Part shown: positions 1 through 4,991 of the stretch, piece after piece
Position numbering within the stretch: position 1 is the stretch's first letter
How the letters are laid out: the number at the start of each line of letters is the position of its first letter
NCBI GenBank assembly: GCA_017382615.1
Contig: JAFNZX010000048.1
Coordinates: forward strand, 1 to 6,878
DNA: 6,878 bases
Source of the DNA: Clostridia bacterium
GTDB taxonomy: Bacteria > Bacillota > Clostridia > Oscillospirales > CAG-272
Direction of reading: 5' to 3'
The notes under the pieces: model-generated
What the model was told of the DNA's origin: nothing
Seen by the model: the letters and a program-made list of their open reading frames with translations, nothing else
The model's database searches: none
Made by a program: the position numbers and the translations under genes

Positions 1-145
1 CAGCCAGCAAGTTCAATTTTTGAGCCGGATAACCATCATGTCTTACGTATTCCTTATTCAATAGATTGTTTACTTTGGCGAAAATGCTCACGTTCTTCAA
101 GAGAGCATAATCGGCACCTGCATGAAGGACCAGATGATTGTACTT
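1..145 (-). other. TonB-dependent-receptor-like C-terminal segment, probable foreign join
   Basis: Residues 44-91 of the leftmost reading frame have alternating beta-barrel character. They carry the N-N-L-(L/F)-(N/D)-K-E-Y motif followed by a GYPA stretch, typical of the last strands of TonB-dependent outer-membrane receptors, especially in Bacteroidota. Positions 1-150 are about 42% GC by my count, against about 52% for 151-274 and visibly higher values in mnmE. An outer-membrane receptor is unexpected beside a Gram-positive gene set. The join falls close to 145/146, just after the AcnX-like VPVTS. The family call rests on motif recognition only. Confidence 0.55.
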
Positions 146-274
146 GCTCGTTACCGGAACCAATCGCTCGGCTCCGAAAAGCTCTCCGTAGCGGATCACG
201 GTTTCCATGACCTTGGCCATGACCTCCCCCTTGCCGCCATCGAGAATTTGTTGTTGTTCTTTTGTCAGTTGCAT
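1..274 (-). CDS. Aconitase X N-terminus, joined in frame to foreign-looking sequence; runs off left edge
   Basis: Starts at ATG 274-272, with a GAGGGG ribosome site (281-286) six bases upstream, 19 bp after the stop of the flavin reductase gene, so it is the next gene of that operon. Residues 1-43 (MQLTKEQQQILDGG..., then YGELFGAERLVPVTS) fit the conserved start of the aconitase X family (AcnX, DUF521), Fe-S hydro-lyases that include hydroxyproline dehydratases and mevalonate-5-phosphate dehydratase. The family normally continues with a TS-x-H-(I/V)-x-G stretch. Here it does not: from residue 44 the frame reads YNHLVLHAGADYALLKN, then FAKVNNLLNKEY and DGYPAQ, which resembles the last beta-strands of a TonB-dependent receptor. 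Only 91 codons are inside the window, and no catalytic AcnX residues are reached. The AcnX assignment of the first half is fairly firm. That the whole frame is one natural protein is doubtful. Confidence 0.72.
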   Translation of the reverse strand, partial: MQLTKEQQQILDGGKGEVMAKVMETVIRYGELFGAERLVPVTSKYNHLVLHAGADYALLKNVSIFAKVNNLLNKEYVRHDGYPAQKLNLLA

Positions 275-293
275 GGATTTCCCCTCTCCCTTC

Positions 294-2366
294 TTACAGC
301 TTCATTGCGACGTCCCACGCGCCCCAGATCACGGTGCGCAGGTTGCCAACCTGATCGGCATCACCAATAACGTGAATATGTCTGCCCTTGCTTGCCAAAG
401 GCGCCGGATTGTATCCGACCGAGAGAATGACGGAATCGACCTCTTCACGAACGGCCTTGCCTTCCTTGTCCTTCAAGACAACGTAGCCCTCTCCAATCTC
501 GGAAAGTGCGGCTTCCAGATGCACGGGCACCTTGTTCGTCTTGAAGAAGTCACGCAGATAGCTCGTATTGGCAAGGCAGATGCCCTTGGTGGTGATAAGG
601 TCATCCTGCATCTCCACGATCACAGGCTTCTTTCCCTTGAGGTAGAGATCGTAGGCGATCTCGCATCCCGTAAGGCCGCCACCGATCACCGCGACACGCT
701 CTCCCACCGTCTTATTCCCCAGCAAATAATCCACCGCCTCGATCGCTCTCTCCGCGCCCTTGACGGGGATACGCTTTGCGACAGCACCGGTTGCCACGAT
801 CACCTCGTCGGCCCCCAGAGCCTTAAGATCGGTGACCTCGGTATTCATCTTTACCGTGATCGGGTATTTGGAAAGCTCACGGATGTACCATGCGATCAGC
901 GCGCGATCCTTCTCCTTGAAGGAGGGCGCCGCTGCCGCGATGAAGACACCGCCCAGCTTGTCGCTCTTCTCATAGAGGGTGACCGTATGTCCCCGCTTTG
1001 CCAACAGGATCGCAGCCTCCATGCCACCGATGCCGCCACCAATGACCGCAATGTTCTTCTGCTTTTTGGCAGGAGAAACGGCGTATTTCTTGGACTGCAT
1101 GGTTTCGGGATTCAACGCGCAACGCGCAAGTCCCATGGTATCGGTCAGATCCTGCGTGTTGGCGTGTCCCTTGGAGGAGGAGAAGTTGAAGCATCCGCTA
1201 TGGCAGCAGATGCAGGGCTTGATGTCCTCCAGTCGGTCCTCGATCAGCTTTGTGACCCACTCGGGGTCGGTCAGGAACTGGCGTGCAACACCAACTGCAT
1301 CGATGCGCCCCTCGGCAATCGCCGCCGCGCCAACGTCCGGCTCCATACGTCCCGCACAAACGACCGGAATATCCACAAACTTCTTGATATGCGCCACATC
1401 CTCGAGATTGCAGTTCTGCGGCATATACATCGGCGGATGCGCCCAGTACCAGGAGTCATACGTACCGTTGTCGGCGTTGAGCATATCGTAGCCCGCATCC
1501 TGCAAATATCTGGCGGCTCTTTCGGATTCAGCCATGCCGCGTCCTACCTCAACGTAGTCCTCTCCGGGCATAGCCCCCTCGCAGAAGCCCTTCATCTTGG
1601 ATTCCACGGAATAGCGCAGCGATACGGGATAATCCGCGCCGCAGGCCTCCTTGATCGCCTTGACGACCTCTGCTGCAAAGCGGTAACGGTTCTCAAAGCT
1701 GCCGCCGTACTCGTCGGTGCGCTTGTTAAAGAACGCAATGGCAAACTGGTCAAGCAAATACCCCTCGTGTACTGCGTGCACCTCCACGCCGTCCACGCCC
1801 GCATCGCGGCAGAGCTTTGCGGTCTTGGCAAACGCCTCGATGATCTCGTGAATCTGCTCCTTGGTCATCTCGGGACAGATGATATCGTGGGCCCAGCGAG
1901 AGGGCTGAGGGCTGGGAGATGCAAGCTCGTGATTGGTGTCCAGCACGGGCTTGATCAGCGTGCGTGTCAGCTTGTTCTTGTGCAAGGGGGCGACCAGCTC
2001 GGTGATTGCCCAGGAGCGGCCCATGCCTGCGGTCAGCTGAATGAACAGCTTTGCTCCCGTCTTATGGATCTCATCCATAAACTACTTGAGCTCCTCGAAC
2101 ATCTTGGGATTCTGGTACAGATACTTGCCCCAGAAGGTATCACGAATGGGCGCAATACCGGGGATGATCAGACCGACGTTGTTTTGCGCGCGCTCCAAAA
2201 ACAGCTTGGCAGCCTCCTTGTCAAAGTGGCAGCCCGTCAGCTCAAACCAACCGAACAGCGAAGTGCCGCCCATGGGGCACATGACGATGCGGTTTTTGAT
2301 CTCGACGTTGCCAATCTTCCAAGGTGTAAACAACGCTTGATACTTGGGATCGGTTTGTTGATTCAT
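294..2366 (-). CDS. NADH:flavin oxidoreductase / 2-enoate reductase-type Fe-S flavoenzyme, interrupted by in-frame TAG
   Basis: Old-yellow-enzyme-family reductase with the 2,4-dienoyl-CoA reductase/2-enoate reductase layout (relatives: FldZ cinnamate reductase, BaiCD/BaiH). It would use NAD(P)H to reduce an activated C=C bond, with FMN, FAD and a [4Fe-4S] cluster, in the cytoplasm. Numbering counts the TAG as codon 95. The FMN TIM barrel starts at LFTPWKIGNVEIKNRIVMCP (12-31). The enoate-reductase active-site motif HAVHEGYLLDQF is at 197-208, followed by NKRTDEYGG. Cluster cysteines are C385-x2-C388-x3-C392-x23-C416. Dinucleotide folds start at GGGIGG (443-448) and GGGLTG (562-567), and a late GDAD is at 668-671. 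Total 690 codons, usual for the family. Start ATG 2366 has AGGAGA (2373-2378) six bases upstream and lies 26 bp after mnmE. TAG at 2084-2082 breaks the frame between EELK and FMDEIHKTGAK; the reading frame is otherwise intact. Substrate is unknown. Confidence 0.85.
2082..2084 (-). other. In-frame TAG codon inside the enoate reductase gene
   Basis: Codon 95 of the flavoenzyme reads TAG, with perfectly continuous protein homology on both sides: ...KMFEELK, TAG, FMDEIHKTGAKLFIQL.... There is no frame change. The TAG is one base from AAG (Lys), which would suit this charged helix. Every other recognisable gene end in the window (TIM barrel, cysS, gtrA-like, mnmE and this gene's own end) uses TAA. 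Possible meanings are a sequencing or assembly error, a recent nonsense mutation, or read-through/recoding. Confidence 0.95.
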
Positions 2367-2392
2367 AACACTTCTCCTATGTATATTATTTT

Positions 2393-3787
2393 TTATTTTC
2401 CTACGCAAAAATGTGCGAAAATGCCCGCAACCACGTCCTCGGACACCGCTCTGCCGTCCACCTCGGCAAGTGCCTCTGCTGCTTGCTCGACGTCCGAGCA
2501 GCAAAGGTCGATGGGCAGCCCCATCCCGATGGCACCAAGTGCCTGCTCCAGCCGCTCGCAAGCCAGGATCAGCGCGGCATGCTGGCGTGCGTTTGCCACC
2601 ACGGCATCATGGCGCAGATCGATCGCGCCGTCAATAAACATCTGCTCCACCACCTGCACAAGTGCATCAAATCCCGCGCCCGTCATGGCAGAGAGGCACG
2701 TGGTCGTTTGCACGCTCGGTGCAAGGCGTTCTTGCAGGGCAGATATCTGCGCGTCCGTTGCCGCATCGGTCTTATTGAGCACACCGATCACGCAGCCTGC
2801 GTGATGCGAAAGCTTTTGCAACAGATCCTCGTCCTCGTCGGTCAAGGGCGCACACGCGTCAAACACGGCAAGCACCAGCTCGGCACTCTCAAGGTGCTCC
2901 AGCGCACGCGCAATGCCGATCTGCTCCACATAATCGTCCGACTCTCGCAAACCCGCAGTGTCGTGCAAGCGCACCGTCACGCGCCCTAAGGCTGCCGTTT
3001 CGCTCAGCACATCACGCGTCGTGCCCGCAATATCGGTCACGATTGCCGCTTCCCTGCCCACAATGCGATTATAAAGCGAGCTCTTGCCGCCGTTTGCCTT
3101 GCCCACGATAACCGTGGGGAGCCCTTCAGCAACCGCGTGTCCCGTGCGATAGGTATCGGCAAGCCTGCGCGTTTTGTCAAGTGCTGCCCTCAGCGCGTCA
3201 GCAATTTGCTCGCGGCTCATATCCGCCAAATCCTCATCGGGATAATCAATGACCGCAAAAATGCTGGAGAGCACCAAGCACAGCCCCTCGTATATTTCAT
3301 TGGTCTTTTTGCTGAGTCCTCCGCGCATGCCCGCGCCCGAAAGCAGCATCTGCTCTCGCGTGCCCGCCTCAAGAAGGTTGCCGAGTGCCTCTGCAGCCGA
3401 AAGCCCCAGTTTGCCGTTGATAAAGGCGCGCTTGGTAAACTCGCCCGCCTCGGCAGGTCTTGCGCCGGCTGCCAAAAGGCAGGTCAACACGGTCCGGGTA
3501 ACCAGAATGCCGCCGTGGCAGGTGATCTCCACGGTATCCTCACCCGTAAACGAATGCGGTGCGCGGAACACCACAGCCATGCCGTCGTCCACCTGCGTGC
3601 CGTCGGTCGCGTCCATGATGCGCCCATAGACCATATAATTGGCGTCCAGATCGCCAAGAGCCTTGCCGCCCATAGGCAGAAAAACGCGCGCGGCAATTTC
3701 CACGGCGCACTCGCCGCTGATGCGAAGCAGCGCAACGCCCCCCTTGCCGTACGGGGTGCTTACGGCAGCAATGGTATCCGTAATCAT
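2393..3787 (-). CDS. mnmE: tRNA uridine-5-carboxymethylaminomethyl modification GTPase MnmE (TrmE)
   Basis: With MnmG, MnmE installs the (carboxymethyl)aminomethyl group on wobble U34 of several tRNAs; it is a cytoplasmic, K+-activated GTPase. The 464 residues match family length. The N-terminal formyl-THF-binding domain begins MITDTIAAVSTPYGKGGVAL and includes PHSFTGEDTVEITCHGG (77-93) and the AGEFTKRAFINGKLGLSAAEA stretch near 114-134. The G domain has P-loop GKANGGKS (229-236), TDIAGTTRD (251-259), DTAG (276-279) and NKTD (338-341). The C-terminal FCVGK (460-464) carries the conserved near-terminal cysteine. Start ATG 3787 is chosen because it gives the canonical N-terminus and has AGAGG (3795-3799) seven bases upstream; the frame stays open further upstream but runs into the promoter and repeat. 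The P-loop is unusual: the family norm is G-(R/K)-P-N-(V/A)-G-K-S. First gene of an operon with the enoate reductase; mnmG is not adjacent in this window. Confidence 0.97.
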   Translation of the reverse strand: MITDTIAAVSTPYGKGGVALLRISGECAVEIAARVFLPMGGKALGDLDANYMVYGRIMDATDGTQVDDGMAVVFRAPHSFTGEDTVEITCHGGILVTRTVLTCLLAAGARPAEAGEFTKRAFINGKLGLSAAEALGNLLEAGTREQMLLSGAGMRGGLSKKTNEIYEGLCLVLSSIFAVIDYPDEDLADMSREQIADALRAALDKTRRLADTYRTGHAVAEGLPTVIVGKANGGKSSLYNRIVGREAAIVTDIAGTTRDVLSETAALGRVTVRLHDTAGLRESDDYVEQIGIARALEHLESAELVLAVFDACAPLTDEDEDLLQKLSHHAGCVIGVLNKTDAATDAQISALQERLAPSVQTTTCLSAMTGAGFDALVQVVEQMFIDGAIDLRHDAVVANARQHAALILACERLEQALGAIGMGLPIDLCCSDVEQAAEALAEVDGRAVSEDVVAGIFAHFCVGK

Positions 3788-3821
3788 ACAAAAACCTCTT
3801 TGTCCATAATATGTCATTTTA

Positions 3822-3850
3822 ATTATAAACCATTTCTGTGCGTTTGTCAA
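3822..3850 (-). promoter_or_regulatory. Consensus SigA promoter for the mnmE operon
   Basis: On the minus strand TTGACA (3850-3845) and TATAAT (3827-3822) are separated by exactly 17 bases, a perfect match to the vegetative sigma-70/SigA consensus. The predicted start of transcription is near 3815, leaving a 5' leader of about 28 bases before the mnmE ATG at 3787. It lies just outside the foldback element and is the only convincing promoter I see for mnmE, the flavin reductase and the AcnX-like gene. Confidence 0.9.
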
Positions 3851-3905
3851 GTTGGTTTGTGTGGGAAGAAGCGCAAGCCACCCCCAAGTGTCATCCTGAG
3901 CGAAG

Positions 3906-3961
3906 TATGAAAGTCCGTGACTTTGCTTAAAAGCGGAATGACGCTTATTCGGGCTTTCATA
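3906..3961. repeat. 56-bp hairpin insert within the left arm of the foldback element
   Basis: TATGAAAG (3906-3913) and CTTTCATA (3954-3961) are perfect 8-bp inverted arms around 40 bases. This block has no counterpart in the right arm and accounts for most of the length difference between the arms. Confidence 0.55.
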
Positions 3962-3994
3962 CGGAGTCGAACTTTTGCGGGTTGAGGATGCGAT

Positions 3995-4016
3995 ATTTCG
4001 CAACTCGTTGCGAAAT
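3995..4016. repeat. 22-bp perfect palindromic hairpin (left arm)
   Basis: ATTTCGCAAC-TC-GTTGCGAAAT: 10-bp perfect arms around two bases (a stable stem with a four-base loop once the closing pair opens). It matches a hairpin in the right arm at 4246-4267 whose stem bases differ but compensate. Confidence 0.8.
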
Positions 4017-4045
4017 GGCGCACCGCAGCAAGCAAAAGCGCGCAT

Positions 4046-4062
4046 ATTCGCCAAAGGCGAAT
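4046..4062. repeat. 17-bp hairpin ATTCGCC-AAA-GGCGAAT
   Basis: Seven-base perfect arms with a three-base loop inside the left arm. At the equivalent place the right arm has a different small hairpin, TGTGC-TTC-GCACA (4204-4216), so a hairpin is kept although its sequence is not. Confidence 0.7.
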
Positions 4063-4245
4063 TGCAGCGGGATCTCTGAATAAGTTACTCAACGTCTGCT
4101 TAGCCTTTGTAATATTCTTAAAGTAGTCCCCAACCGATTACGATCAAATGTTACTTTATGCAAGCAGGCGTACCAAAAGCCGTTTGGAGATCCCTTCCTC
4201 GTCTGTGCTTCGCACAAACTCGTCGGTTTTGCTCCGTTCCGCGCC

Positions 4246-4267
4246 ATTTCGCAATTTATTGCGAAAT
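4246..4267. repeat. 22-bp perfect palindromic hairpin (right arm)
   Basis: ATTTCGCAAT-TT-ATTGCGAAAT: 10-bp perfect arms. It is the counterpart of 3995-4016; the innermost stem pair is C-G there and T-A here, so pairing is preserved. Confidence 0.8.
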
Positions 4268-4359
4268 ACCGCTGCACTCTGCAAAACTTCGACTACGCTC
4301 AGGATGACACTCAAGGTGTCGATACGGCTAAATGAATGCCCATCCTACCGTAATAATGC

Positions 4360-4387
4360 AAAAGGACCGCTTGTAAGCAGTCCTTTT
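4360..4387 (-). terminator. Hairpin terminator after the cysS / GtrA-like operon
   Basis: Read on the minus strand: AAAAGGACTGCT, loop TACA, AGCGGTCCTTTT, a 12-bp stem with one T-G wobble, starting 5 bases after the TAA of the GtrA-like gene. The T-run is part of the 3' stem arm and is followed by the AT-rich GCATTATTA, so it should work as an intrinsic terminator. It is nearly symmetric and could also stop transcription on the plus strand. Confidence 0.75.
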
Positions 4388-4392
4388 TACAT

Positions 4393-4983
4393 TTATTCAT
4401 TTCCCTTCTTTGCCTTCTTGAACACCAAGAACTTGCCGATGATATAATTGGCAACGATGTTGCACACCGAGGCAAGACCCATGGCGCAAAGCTCAATGCC
4501 CGCACCGCGGTAGGGAGTAAGGTCCACGGTCAGAAATTCCATGTGCTCGGGCAAAATGGCACCGAGTGCAAGCACCACGCCCAAATTGAGCAGCCACTCA
4601 AAGAGCACGAACGTGGCAAGCCTGCCGCCGAAAAATTCCGCCATCTGTCTCCAGATATTCGCCTTTTTGTCGGCATCCTTGAACACAAACGCGCGATTTG
4701 TAAAGAATGCAAACAGCACGGCGCAGACCCAAGAAATAACACTGGCAACTGTAAACAGCACGGTATACTGCACGCTCAGCTCGTCCTGAATTTCAAAGAT
4801 CGCCTTACCGGGCCACAGAATGCCAAAGCGCACGATCCAGCTGACAAGCGTGGTCAACACGCCGAATACAAGGTACATGATCACTTCCATTATGGTCTTT
4901 ACCCAGCTGACAAGCGTGGTCAGCACACCGAACACAAGGTGCATGACCGCTTCCTTGGTGGTCTTTTTTGCGTTATTTTCCAT
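4393..4983 (-). CDS. GtrA-like family membrane protein with duplicated first membrane segment
   Basis: Small multi-spanning membrane protein of the GtrA/DPMS family, proposed in relatives to help move lipid-linked sugars across the membrane for glycosylation of cell-surface polymers; the substrate here is unknown. Typical features are VIMYLVFGVLTTLVSW (34-49), then a tryptophan- and valine-rich segment ending AVLFAFFTNRAFVFKD (88-103, the family's TNR-x-FVF hallmark), RLATFVLFEWLLNLGVVLAL (121-140), and a last segment ending NIVANYIIGKFLVFKK (175-190). At 196 residues it is longer than the usual 120-150. One reason is a 22-residue tandem repeat: residues 7-28 and 29-50 share 16 of 22 positions. 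Start ATG 4983 follows AGAGGA (4992-4987) that overlaps the cysS stop codon; the 8-bp gap suggests translational coupling to cysS. A basic tail (KKAKKGNE) ends the protein before the terminator. Confidence 0.88.
   Translation of the reverse strand: MENNAKKTTKEAVMHLVFGVLTTLVSWVKTIMEVIMYLVFGVLTTLVSWIVRFGILWPGKAIFEIQDELSVQYTVLFTVASVISWVCAVLFAFFTNRAFVFKDADKKANIWRQMAEFFGGRLATFVLFEWLLNLGVVLALGAILPEHMEFLTVDLTPYRGAGIELCAMGLASVCNIVANYIIGKFLVFKKAKKGNE
4835..4966 (-). repeat. Two tandem 66-bp repeats inside the GtrA-like gene
   Basis: Copies 4835-4900 and 4901-4966 have no gap and differ at 10 of 66 positions by my alignment (about 85% identity). The unit is 22 codons, so the frame is kept, and it encodes the first membrane helix of the protein twice. 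Most differences are transitions, and several are silent or conservative. Confidence 0.93.
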
Positions 4984-4991
4984 ATTTCCTC

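Larger units (their letters stand above)
3887..4311. repeat. Imperfect foldback (inverted-repeat) element, MITE-like, non-coding
   Basis: The ends are 16-bp perfect inverted repeats (3887-3902 and 4296-4311, core GTGTCATCCTGAGCG). Inside, the left arm 3966-4076 and the right arm 4187-4293 (read reversed) align in the same order: GTCGAA(C/G)TTTTGC, then a palindrome built on ATTTCGCAA/TTGCGAAAT, then ATGGCGC, then AGCAAAA, ending in GGGATCTC (4069-4076 and 4187-4194). The left arm carries about 60 extra bases (3903-3965). The central 4077-4186 has further weak inverted matches (ACGTCTGCTT 4092-4101 with AAGCAGGCGT 4162-4171). No recognisable protein is encoded and no clear target duplication flanks it. 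The ends resemble a dispersed intergenic repeat that I associate with several bacterial phyla; this is from memory, not checked. Confidence 0.75.

Noticed and set aside
207..2804. A very long plus-strand open frame (865 codons) opposite the reductase and mnmE
   Set aside because: It has no recognisable motif, is rich in Arg/His/Cys/Leu as expected for an antisense frame, and lies opposite two minus-strand genes with complete family motifs. It also crosses the gap between those genes.
3788..4054. An 89-codon upstream extension of the mnmE frame
   Set aside because: It would run through the promoter and the foldback element. The ATG at 3787 gives the canonical MnmE N-terminus and has a well-placed ribosome site.
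3884..4316. Target-site duplication flanking the foldback element
   Set aside because: The only match at the borders is a CA dinucleotide (3885-3886 and 4312-4313), too short to count as evidence.
3880..4320. CRISPR array or tRNA in the spacer
   Set aside because: There are only two inverted copies, no direct repeat-spacer periodicity and no cloverleaf with conserved T-loop or CCA-type end.
4089..4447. Small open frames on both strands inside the foldback element and terminator
   Set aside because: They overlap the inverted repeats, have no ribosome site of note, and their residues simply reflect the repeat sequence.
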